Source: Mariannaea sp. PMI_226 (taxonomy: Eukaryota > Ascomycota > Sordariomycetes > Hypocreales > Nectriaceae). Taken from it: a stretch of DNA of 64,000 nucleotides. Within the stretch, counting starts at the first letter, position 1; the number at the start of each line of letters is the position of its first letter. The DNA lies in assembly GCA_024336345.1 (NCBI GenBank), contig JANFOG010000001.1, forward strand, positions 4,154,001 to 4,218,000, read 5' to 3'. Below the pieces are notes generated by a model. That model did not search any database. It was not told the origin of the DNA and saw only the letters and a program-made list of their open reading frames with translations. A program made the position numbers and the translations under genes. Below, piece after piece: positions 36,689 to 47,475 of this stretch.

Positions 36689-39152
36689 ATGGCTCCCAAG
36701 AAGATTGCCGTCATGACCTCGGGAGGTGACTCCCCAGGCATGAACGCTGCTGTCCGTGCCGTCGTGCGCACCACCATTCACATGGGTTGTGATGCCTACT
36801 GTGTCTACGAGGGATACGAGGGCCTGGTGCAAGGCGGAAATTTCATTCGAAAAATGAAGTGGGATGACGTTCGAGGCTGGCTGTCCGAGGGCGGTACTCT
36901 CATTGGAACGGCCAGATGCATGGCCTTCTATGAGCGCCCTGGACGCATGACAGCCGCCAAGAATCTTGTTCTCTCTGGCATCGACGCCCTCGTCATCTGC
37001 GGTGGTGATGGCTCTCTCACTGGTGCCGACAAATTCCGCGCAGAATGGCCCTCTCTCCTGGCAGACCTCGTCAACGCTGGCGAGCTCACCGCTGATCAGA
37101 TCAAGCCCTACAAACACCTCAACATTGTCGGTCTTGTCGGCTCCATCGACAACGACTTGACTGGCACCGATGCTACTATCGGTGCATACTCAGCTCTCGC
37201 CCGTATCTGCGAGATGGTAGACTATATCGAAGCCACTGCATCCTCACACTCTCGTGCCTTCGTCATCGAGGTCATGGGCCGACATTGTGGCTGGTTGGCT
37301 CTCATGGCTGGTGTTGCCACTGGAGCTGATTTTGTTTTCATTCCCGAGCGACCCAGAGAACATGATTGGAAAGAAGATATGGCCAATGTTGTTAGAAGAG
37401 TTCGTGATACCCCCACAACCACTCTATCACAGCTTGACGGAAAGGTACTAACATAGAGCAGCACCGAAGCCTCGGAAAGCGCAAGACCATTGTTATCGTC
37501 GCGGAGGGTGCTCGCGACAAGAACGGCGCCAAGATTACTGCCGAAGACATCAAGGAACTCCTTGCCGACAAATCTGAGGGCGGCCTCGCCCTGGATACCC
37601 GCATCACTACTCTCGGTCATGTCCAGCGAGGTGGCACCGCCGTAGCATACGATCGAATGCTTGCCACTCTTCAAGGTGTGGAAGCTGTCAAGGCTGTTCT
37701 TGATGCCACTCCCGAGACTGAGACGCCCTTCATTGCCATTACCGAGAACAAGATTATTCGAAAGCCTCTTATGAAGGCTGTGGCTGAAACCAAGAAACTT
37801 GCTGAAGCTGTCGATGGCAAGGACTTCAAGAAGGCCATGTCTCTGCGTGACTCCGAATTTGAGGACCAGTGGAAGTCTTATGAGCTCACAACCAATGTCC
37901 TGACCGAAGATAAGCTACTATCCGAAGAGAAGGTGGGTCGTATCCTTGCCCGTGCTGCTGCTCTAGCCGCTAACAGTATTCATAGCGCATGAAGGTCGGC
38001 TTCATCAACGTAGGTGCGCCTGCTGGTGGCATGAACGCCGCAGTACGCGCCGCCGTTGCTTACTGCCTTTCGCGAGGCCACCAACCCATTGCCATTCACA
38101 ACGGTTTCGCCGGTTTTGCCAGACACCATGGCGACAAGCCTGTTGGCTCCGTTCGTCCATTTGACTGGCTTGAGGTCGACAGCTGGGCGAGCAAGGGCGG
38201 TTCCGAGATTGGTACCAACCGAGAGCTCCCTGGCGAGTCTGGCATGGAATTGATTGCCAATCTCATTGAAGAGTACCGTCTTGATGCTCTTTTCATTGTG
38301 GGTGGATTCGAGGCCTTCCACTCTATTTCGCAAATGCGAAAGGCAAGGGATCAATACCCATCACTTTGCATTCCTATGTGCCTGCTTCCTGCTACCATTT
38401 CCAACAATGTTCCAGGAACCGAGTATTCTCTCGGCTCCGATACTTGCCTAAACGAGCTAGTGAACTATTGTGACAAGATCAAGCAGTCAGCCTCTGCTAC
38501 CCGTCGCCGTGTCTTCGTCATCGAGACTCAAGGTGGACGATCCGGCTACGTTGCGACCCTGGCTGGCCTAGACGTCGGTGCTTCAGCCGTCTATATCCCC
38601 GAGGAGGGAATTAGCCTCGAGATGCTGAATGCTGATGTGAGACATCTCAAGGAGGTTTTCAGAAAGGACAAGGGCCAGTCGCGTGCTGGACGCCTCATTC
38701 TCGTCAACGAGAAGGCTAGCAAAGTCTACAACGCCAAGCTCATCGCTGACATTATTCGTGAGGAAGCTCACGACCGCTTTGAAAGCCGAGAAAGCATCCC
38801 CGGCCACGTCCAGCAGGGTGGTGTTCCGTCCCCCATGGACCGCTGCCGAGCTGTCCGCCTGGCTATCAAGTGTGTTCAGCATCTTGAGAAATTCGGCTGC
38901 AATGCTCACAACCATGTTAAATATGACCCTATGAGCACTGTTGTCATTGGCATTCAAGGCTCCGAAGTTGTCTTCACCCCCATGAAGCTTCTCGAGGAAA
39001 ATGACACCGACTGGCCTAACCGACGACCCAAGACCGCCCACTGGATGGACCTGTCTGAGGTTGTCAACATGCTGGGTGGTCGACCTGACTACCCCAAGCC
39101 GGAGAAGAACTTGACGGGCCTGGTTGCCAAGGATGTGAAGCGTGGTTTGTGA
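36689..39152 (+). CDS. pfkA: ATP-dependent 6-phosphofructokinase, fused double-length eukaryotic type
   Basis: Converts fructose 6-phosphate to fructose 1,6-bisphosphate with ATP, a committed cytosolic step of glycolysis. Exons 36689-37399, 37462-37932 and 37986-39152 give 782 residues, usual for fungal PFK. The ATG in CAACAATGGCT begins [17 protein letters not shown]. The catalytic N-half shows GGDSPG (12-17), GGDGSL (105-110), [11 protein letters not shown] (151-161, with the catalytic Asp) and MGRHCG (196-201). The C-half (from [20 protein letters not shown]) has lost the catalytic motif (TISNNVPG in place of the DND form) and is expected to bind effectors such as fructose 2,6-bisphosphate, as in other duplicated PFKs. 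Intron 2 (37933-37985; GTGGGT, CTAAC, CATAG) is clear. Intron 1 is drawn at 37400-37461 with a weak GTTCGT donor; an alternative at 37404-37456 would add three residues. It is convergent with the F-box gene downstream. Confidence 0.95.
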
Positions 39153-39964
39153 CGGACATGATTGTTTTATGGTATTCCCAGTTTGGTATTTCAATTCCAA
39201 CTCCCCCATGGGGGGAAAAGAAAAAGACGCATCTCGCTCCTACAGGTTTATTTAATTGAAATGAATTCTTTTTTTTTTAAATGAAAATATGTTGTATTAT
39301 GTTCCTATGCAGACAATGCTACGTGAAAGAGTGTGATTAAGGCTAGGAACTCATTCCGTTGGACCTGCAGAGTCCTTGATTTGCATTAGATTTTCCCTTC
39401 TCAGCTGAGGGAAGAATTGGACTCTGAAATTGCTAGGTAATTTCGATGGGAGAAGACTCGTCGTCAGCGTATCTTATTGCACTTGAACGGTGTTGTTGCC
39501 GTAGCGAGCTAGATCCGTTTCGCTGTAGGGTAGTGAAAATGGCGAAGAGGGTATAAGATATTTTGTCTATGTATTGTATTTGCCGAGAAGTAGGGGGGCA
39601 AGTTAAAGAGGTTCTATTTACAGATTCAAGACAAAGTTGGAGGATTGTTTCTGCATATTTTATTTAATTTATCGTATTTCTTGGAATCCATACATATGTT
39701 GACACATCAACAAGCCTAGATTTTGCTCTGCTCAAATGGCCCGCAAGAATCTCACCAGTGCTCTATATTTTTAGGTGAGTTTGACTTTCAGATGCACAGG
39801 CCTTTTTGAAGACATACCGATTTCAGGCTATATTTTACTTTGTTTGCCTGATAGATCTGATGGATCATAGAAATGGCCGCTGAAATCACCGGGGTACCCT
39901 TCCAACTCCGTCAAGTGCGGACGCGGATAATTACGGAGGGTTACTCATGGTGATACAATACGTT
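39153..39964. other. Convergent 3' intergenic region
   Basis: An 812-bp gap between the ends of pfk (+) and the F-box gene (-). It contains a T-rich/A-rich stretch near 39240-39300, likely part of the pfk 3' end, and no coding signal. Confidence 0.6.
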
Positions 39965-41303
39965 TTAGCCCTGGACATTTTCTTCCATGAACCAGTGAAA
40001 AGTATCATTTCTGGCGAGATGGAGCCCAAGCCGAAAGGGATTTTGGTGTTGGTCCTTGCCCCAGGAGGCTTCCACCCGGCCTTCTCGAAGTGTCGGCTCG
40101 ATATCATTCTCCCAGCGCACTTCATCCCAGAGAGAAGCACTCCATAGATCAAGGCGTCCTTCGAAGCTATCCCTCTCCCAGTTTAAGGTGTCGGCCCAGC
40201 TTGGTTTGGCGGCAATAAGAATCGCCATCTTCAATTCGATCCGCTTCCAAGTTGGGATTCCATGCGTGCTTGCGGTTCCTCCGAAGGGATTATACGTGTC
40301 TAGAGACCGTGGAACCTTTCGTGTCCAGGTCTGACCATCGCCTCTAGATAGAACCATGCCGAAAGCACAGAGAGGTTTGCAGCGAGCTTCTTGTTCATGG
40401 ATGTCGAGCAAGCTGTCGCGATCACCGTATGCGACATCACAGATAGCAGCGTGGAGAAAACCAATACCTTTGGCCAACAAGGCAGCTATTGCTCGCTCAG
40501 TGTAATGGCCTTCTCTATCTGTACCCGATGGTTAGCATTTTAGATAACATGGCAAAGGCTGAAAACCTACCGAATCTTTGGAGCTGGCGTCGAAAAAAGG
40601 CCTGAATGGCGATAACCTGGTGCATCTCCCAAGGTGCAAACGCATGACTCACCAGGCAGGTTTGTAAAAATGTGATGTTTGAAATGTACCTCATGTAATA
40701 AGCTTCATCCATGTCTTTCGCCACGTACATGCTACCACATAAACATCTGAGGATCTCGAACATGTAGATGGCTTGCTGGACTCTCGTCCTTTCTTTTCTG
40801 GATTCCTTCTGGAAGACAAGTGATTTCTGGAGAGGAGAAAAGCATTGCTGTCGCCACCGCGGACACTCTCGAAAGAAGGTGTCGGTGAGCTCGACAACTT
40901 TCCGGTGTGCTTTTGACAGAGATAGGGCCTCGGGAATGAGGAACTCGGAGAACATTCCGCTATCTCTAAGCTTAGCAACATTCTCAACACAATTCGTGAT
41001 GGTTGCGTGATCAATTGTATCGATATTAGGCATGAAAAGAGTTGGAGCCGAAAAAGCAGTCCGGGCATGTATATAAACATCTTCGGGAATCTCAATCTTG
41101 AGCACACCGTTTGCAAGGATTTTCTCATGCGCTTTAAAGAGGCTGTAAAACTTGGGGTGGGAGAGACTCGCATTGATTAGCGAGGACATGTCTGGGGAAA
41201 ATTCCAGGATGCAGAGGAGAAGCTCACTGGGAAGATCCGTCAGTTTTGCTACCCTTCCAGAGACACCATGCTGGGAATGAGATGGCGTTGGGCTCTGCAA
41301 CAT
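39965..41303 (-). CDS. F-box domain protein
   Basis: Two minus-strand exons, 41303-40571 and 40518-39965, give 428 residues. Intron 40519-40570 (52 nt) has donor GTAGGT, branch GCTAAC and acceptor TACAG and keeps the frame across QRFD-REGHY. The ATG at 41303 is chosen over an upstream TTG. Residues ~20-65 (KLTDLPSELLLCILEFSPD, then LINASLSHPKFYSLF) form an F-box, which in known proteins binds Skp1 and recruits substrates to SCF ubiquitin ligases. The remaining ~360 residues are helical with several Trp-rich segments near the C-terminus (LWSASLWDEVRWEND) and no WD40 or LRR repeats. Fungi carry many such lineage-specific F-box proteins, and the target is unknown. It is divergent from the acyltransferase gene 1.6 kb away. 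Confidence 0.82.
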
Positions 41304-42947
41304 GACTGTCAATATCAACGATAGCTGTCTGATCTTGGAGGAGAAAGAAGGAATGGAAGATAAATTTTAGAGGTAAGCGAGAAGAAGGGGAGCCGGAATT
41401 TTACTTTGAAATCTGGGAAATGCGGGTTGAGCAAAAAATCAAAACTGAAAGTTCCATTATCACGGCCGAGAGTGCACGATTTATGGCAACCGGGTGAATC
41501 AACAAAACGCTATTCTGACAAAAACTGATTTAGACGATGTCGATAAATGCTGCGAGCCCGTCCAGAGCCTGTTTCCAGTCTCTAAATCACTCTGGAGGAA
41601 CACCGACACGCTTTCAAAACATCAAGGATACTGATTGCATCCTCAAAGGATAGAAATGTTCTTTCTTTCTATTATGCTTTGTCACGAGGTGCCCTGCTTC
41701 TTGTTTTGTCAGAATTAGAAACAATGGACAAGGGACAAAGGACCAAGAGCACGTAAGGGAGGATCTTTGTTAGATGCTGAAACATTCTGATGTTTTTTGT
41801 GCCCTGGCAAAAAATATGACGCAGCATAATGAAAACATTAAAATGCTTTGCCATGGACTGAAATGTGGATAAGCGACTCTCAGTGATCGATTTACCTCGC
41901 GACGCTGTTCTAGAGTCTGGAGATGCATATATTCACAAAACAGATGACTGGGTCAAGCCCTGAGCAACGTTTACAAACATGACTAAAAGCCCTGTGATTA
42001 GGTATGACCATATCCCAACGTCGAAACTGAGTGTGCATGTATCCCTTGACGCTTAACATGCTTTTTGGCTTCCAAATACAGCACCATGAGTAGTCATAGC
42101 TAAGTACCCATAGCTTCCTGCTACGCATCATCAGTCTACATTATCCTCTAAGTTATCTACATCATAAGAAATCTTGCTATATTCACACCGGTACGTCAGC
42201 TCAGAATATGGTGTGCCATGAAAATTGTGGTGTATGTCTATTGCCGAGTCCTGCTAACTCTACCGCTGGCTGGGTTCCCAGTGATCATATCTGTTATTCT
42301 GTGTCCTATAATTAAACCAGCCTATTATCAAGCAATGCCCATTAGAAGCGCCTCAGGTTTAATGGTACGGCCTGTCCTGGAACATTTTCTTCTCGGCAAA
42401 TGCGTCGGCCAGGCTTGGGCTCGGGTCCATCAAGGGAGTACCATGATAAAGAAAGTTTTTATTGAAGAGCGACAAAGGACTTGCAAGACTGCTAACTAGG
42501 CTGCTCCCTATAGTCCTAGTCGATGATTCTCTTTCGTATTGTTTCTTTGTCGACACAGATCATATGGCCAAGCCACAAAAGTAAGTGGCTACCCCCTAGA
42601 TTCCCAGGATGGTGGGTGCAACTGATTGTGCCTGCTGGAATAATAGGTGCTGTGAGTCTAGCGGCAAAAACTAATACAGCACCTTAATTATACGTATGCG
42701 TCGTTTTGCTGTGCGTCGTGTATTTCTTGTATAACATCCACTTAACCATGTAGTTGGGGCTACCATTTATAAAACGATCATGAATCACCATTTCTCTAGC
42801 AAACTTGACTTGGATACCGCGTTGACTGGCAGTTACACTTCTCCCTTCGCTCTCTTTCAACAAAGAGTAGTAAAAACTGACCCATCCTCGCCCGTGTAAC
42901 TTTCTTCACCAGAGGTAGTCGTACTGGTGATTCTTGAACACGCAATC
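41304..42947. other. Divergent intergenic region, F-box gene to acyltransferase
   Basis: A 1.64-kb gap holding both promoters. A TATAAAA at 42768-42774 lies about 175 bp upstream of the acyltransferase ATG. A small frame at 42218-42499 (93 codons) shows no domain and is not called. Confidence 0.6.
42768..42774 (+). promoter_or_regulatory. TATA box candidate for acyltransferase gene
   Basis: TATAAAA about 175 bp upstream of the start codon at 42948, with pyrimidine-rich sequence (CTCCCTTCGCTCTCTTTC) between them. Confidence 0.45.
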
Positions 42948-44632
42948 ATGGCTACAGACAGTGACACAGCCAAACCGGCCTATACCCTCCTCGAGTTTGA
43001 GGAGCCCAGTATGTCAGACCATCCTCCACCACATTCAGCACTGCGTGAAATTGCAAGAAACACTGACATATGGTCCCGATAGACCATTATGACCGTGTCT
43101 TCTATATGGCGCACCGCCTCGGCCTCCAATCAAACATTCTTGTGTCTGCCCGGTATAGTCCAGTACGGAAGGAATCTAAAGACAGTTCGGAACATCGCCT
43201 CTCGTGGGAAGCTGTAGTCGCCGCGCTTCGGTCCGTCGTTGAAACCCATCAAGTTCTCCGCTCAGTTGCAGTCGTTCGCAAATCTCCCAAGAACAATAAG
43301 CACTATCTGAAGCTTGCCATGCTTCATACCATCGACTTGAACCAATGCATCGAGTTTCTCGAGGACGACATCGTGGGGCCAGAGTTATTCCAGAAGATAC
43401 ACAATACGTGGGAATGGCTCGAGGAGGAGCCTATCCGCCCGTGGTGGAAGGTGTATGTGGTTAGAGGTCGCGATGTTGTCTGGGTTTCACATCACGCAGT
43501 GTGTGATGCCAACTCGGGTATTCCATTCCATAGGACGTTCCTCCATGGAATCAACTCTTATATGTCAGAAAGGCCAATCGCGCTGGACCCCATCGTCTCT
43601 ATCAACCCGAGTTCTGCTACCCACAGTTGTGATGCGCTGGCCCTGTCCAAGCATAAGGCATCTATCATTGAAATACTCTGGACAAGCATCACTCGTTCAC
43701 TCATTCGCCTTCTGCTGGGATCCGGGTTGATGTTCACAAGCTTGCCACAGCCCAAGCCCTATTTCAGATCGGTATCTGAAGTTGCACCCTTGAATATGCG
43801 GACTGTGACCACAGTTTCTGCGCTTCGAATTCCAGCACAGAAGATGAACCGTATCCTGGCAGCATGCAGAGCCAACAATACAACATTCACGGGACTTCTC
43901 ATGGTGATGCTGCTGACTACCTTTGCGGTCGATCTCTTCCCAGACGATTGGGTCGGCTGTTCACTCTTTGCATTCGATATCAGGCCCTATCTCAAAATAC
44001 CTGAGCTCCATCCTGAGGTGGCCCAAGATGGGATTATGTTGAATGGCGGCTCGGGAGGCTTTCTCACCCACTGGTTGAAGAATTATCGCAAGCTCATGAC
44101 TAAATCTGAGAATGAAGGGCATCCGGTCACGTGTTTGGACTCAGAAGCTGTGTGGAAGCTAGCCCGAACATATCGACGAGAAATGACGGAAGGAATGCCG
44201 TCCCGGTTCATGCGAGCATGGGCAGCCGCTAAATGGCTACCAAAGGACCTTGAGAAACTTGTTGACTGGATTTTCGACGGGATTGGCAATGCCACTAGCA
44301 TGACATTCTTGTGTTCTAACCTTGGAGCGTTCAGCTTCCAAGCGTCGGAAAAGGAAGCGAGTGTTAAACAGTCGTGGATTATCGAGGACTTGCAGTTCTC
44401 AGCAGCTTCCGTCAACGGCAACGTGGGCAGTCGTGGATTTGTGTTCAATGTTGTTGGAGTCAAGGGCCGCGACACAGTCATTCATCTTTCTTGCGAGGAG
44501 GGCGTGGTTAGCCGAGAGATGGCTGAGAAATCATTGAAGCTGACCATGGACAAGATTGATTTGCTGCTGGAGGCCACGGATGAGGCTGTATCAAAACCAA
44601 AACCTAGGACCAGAGGGTTCTGGATTCGCTAA
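42948..44632 (+). CDS. Alcohol acetyltransferase-like acyltransferase (AATase family)
   Basis: Two exons, 42948-43008 and 43083-44632, give 536 residues. Intron 43009-43082 has donor GTATGT, branch CTGAC and acceptor GATAG and joins FEEP to NHYDRVFYMAHR. The ATG in exon 1 replaces the spurious in-intron ATG at 43070. The condensation-type catalytic motif HHAVCD (HxxxD) is at 157-162. The C-terminal part has the family pattern SNLGAF, then a Trp/Asp segment (WIIEDLQFSAA), then VVGVKGRDTVIHLSCEEGVV. The BAHD motif DFGWG is absent, as expected for this fungal branch. Family members transfer acyl groups from acyl-CoA to alcohols, steroids or secondary metabolites; substrate unknown. A hydrophobic segment at about 215-240 may associate with membrane. 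No biosynthetic core gene is adjacent. Confidence 0.85.
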
Positions 44633-47475
44633 TAAAGGCAGGACTTGGTTATGGGCGTGTCAGGACACAAGATTGCCGGGTGTAAGTGGTTGACTGACCC
44701 GGTTTGCTGCTAGGCTTCAAGGGCCTAGGTAGGTTGAGAGGTAACATTGCAGAGTGCATTTCGGATGCAAATGGCATAAATGGATCCATTTCATGTAACC
44801 TGCGTGCGGAGTCTAGAGCCAACCGTGATTTCATATGACGCACGCGGGCCTGGAGCAACCAAGAGGTTCAAGCCTGGGGAATCAAAGCGTGTGAGGTGGG
44901 GAACCAGGAGGGTCTCGATGCAAGGTTCTAAGTCAACAGTATAGATTATTTCTGGTTCCATCAATGCATCGGTCCTGAGTGAAGCGAAATGTGAGCAGTG
45001 GGACAAAGCCTTTTCGCCGATATCACAACAAAAGTCAGTGCTGCTCGACTGTGGCATGACCAAGATAGCATGAGCAACGGGGATGTTTTGAGTTGATTTT
45101 TGAGGTCTGCCCCGCACCTGCAACGCACTCCCAAATAATGCTGTAAGCAGTCGGTACTGAACCTTCAGCATCTACTAATCTGTACGTGGGTGATGTTAGG
45201 CTCCTTGGCAGGTATTTCACTGTATTTCATTCAGGCAATCTACTGTGTAGACTCCTGTAGCTAAAGATACCGGCTGCACATGTCGGCAAATCCTAGGGGC
45301 CCGGAGCCGGACACGGCCAGCCAAGAAGATGTGATCATCACCAGGGCTGCTCATTCTGCAAGTCATGGTTGCGCAAGACTTGCTATGCCCCGTGCCCCAT
45401 CTAAAATACTGTGCGCATATCTTAGAGGCCCTAGTGGTTTAGCTAATGGTATTCGTTAGTCTGTACGGAGTTAGGACGCTAGTTTTGTACTTAGAGTACT
45501 GTACGTGTCCCATCATGCTCCCTGATTGGCCCTAAGGCGGACGTTTTGATAAAGAAACATGGTTGGTTTGATCGGATTCCCCTCCCTCCCAACACGTTTG
45601 CAGCCTGCTTCCGTGCTATCCAGCCCTATCATATCATTTCTGAAATGCAGTGCTCTAAACCGTTTGATAACCTGTACCGTCCTTCTGACTTACCTTCTGG
45701 GCGGGTTTGTTTTTGTGTGCAAGTTGGAACCTATTCATGAGTGAGAGAGTGCTGTGAGTCTGCCCTCCACTTGCTTGCCTACTTGCCAGCAGTTACAAAC
45801 TTGATTCCTCGATTTCCCTTTTCCCCTGAGACATTTATCTCTTAAAGGCGAGCTGTCAAGACACTTGTTAGCTGTGTGGTGCTTTCTTTTTGATGTCATT
45901 GTTGCTGTTTCAAGTTAGTTACTACAGGCATTACTTTGGCGCCGCCATCATTACCATTGGCTACCTACCTAAGCAGTGGACTTGAGAGCCTTCGTTGGGT
46001 TGGTGGCTGGTCGTCTCAGACATGTACTGCCTGTGTTTGTTTCGTCCATGATCAGTTATCAGTTTGTTGGTCAGATCTTTGTGGGTATTGTCTCTCCCTC
46101 GTTTCTCTTCCGTTCCCCCTTCTCCCTCATCTCCCGTCTCCCCTCCTCCCAGTCGCCTCTCTCGCTGGCCCCATCAGTCTTGTGCTGGCCACTATCGCGT
46201 GCGTGAGCGAACCAATCGTGCGATTTCTGGCTCCCCGCATAATATCGTTGCGCTTTCTCCTGTAGTCCCGTGGCCCTGTGGTAGGGCTTTAACTAAATAA
46301 CGGACCCACTTCCAATACCTTGCGCCAAAGTACCCTCTCATTGCTCCTTCTCATGTTTAGCGACTGAGAGGCCTGATGCTTTGGTAGCTTTGGTAGCTTG
46401 GGCGCTATGGATTTAGTTTATCGGGGACTCCGTACCACCCGGACTGCACCTTCTCCGAACTTCACTACCTATTAAATAGGTATCTACCTTTACTCCGACA
46501 GATTAACTTCCACGATACTCCGTTCGGGGAGGCTGACGGGCTGACGAGTCCGGGTAAGGCAAGGCAAGGAAGTAGCTAACTAAGTTTACTAAGGTAGGTA
46601 CGGAAGGCAGCAAGATACTACTGTAGCTTGGGTAGCTACATAGGTGGAGGGAGGCACCGAAGGTAGTAGTAGCAAAGTAATCCATCGTAAACCCATCGTA
46701 AATCCATCGTCCTCCCTCACCACCACCGACTCTAAATAATTCCTTCCAACCCACCACGTCTTTTCCTCCCTACATAGAGAGGCTTTTTAGTGTTTTCATT
46801 CAATGCCGTGCACGCCATATGTTGGTACTGTGCATTCCTTATCCCCTCGATCTGCAGGGAACTTCATCGGCGCCCATCTCCAGCTTCCCGCCCTCCCGCT
46901 TCCCGTGTCTGGCTTCCGGGCTGAGGGGGGCTGTTGACGGTCCCTGAGGTATCCATCCGTCCATACCCAACCAACACATTATGACCCATATTCAAACCCC
47001 TACTCTTGTATCAGAGGGAAGACTAATGACCACCGAGTCGCATTCCTCTTTTCATTCCCCCATTCAGAGTGAGCGAGTGAGTGCACTCCAGTACTGTCCT
47101 GTCTTGTCCTGCCCTGTACATTCGTGCATAGAGACAGACATATTTCAGCTTTTACAAGATCGATCCACCTGCCGAGCTCGCTGAAGCCACTCGCTTTCCT
47201 TTTCGCATTTCTGCATTTCTGCGCAAAGGGCCAGGGCCACCCGTTCGTTCACTATACAGCACAGTACCCCCCCTAGTCCAAAGGGGAGGAGTAAGAAGGA
47301 GCCCAAAAAAAAAAAAAAAAGCACGAACAACCACACGCATCCCTTTCTGTCGCTGTCGCTGTCGCTATCGCTACGCGTGCTGGGAGCGAAGAGAAGCCTG
47401 CCGCGAGAGTCCTCCAGCAGGGACAGAGGGAGATGACGCGCTTCCTTTGCCTTGATTTGGACGGATAAACGACTG
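44633..47475. other. Intergenic region upstream of Zn2Cys6 regulator
   Basis: A 2.8-kb gap with no supported gene. Its distal part (46340-46760) is dense in TAGGTA/GGTAGC-type words and contains AGGCACCGAAGGT, a 13-mer found again at 55854. An A16 run lies at 47305-47320 and a TCGCTG repeat at 47349-47372, just before the regulator start. Frames of up to about 125 codons on both strands lack protein features. Confidence 0.6.
47349..47372. repeat. TCGCTG hexanucleotide repeat
   Basis: Three to four imperfect TCGCTG units in the presumed 5' leader of the Zn2Cys6 gene. Confidence 0.75.

Noticed and set aside
43070..43082. ATG at 43070 as start of the acyltransferase
   Set aside because: It lies inside a GT-AG intron; the upstream exon with ATG at 42948 joins in frame and extends the conserved N-terminus.
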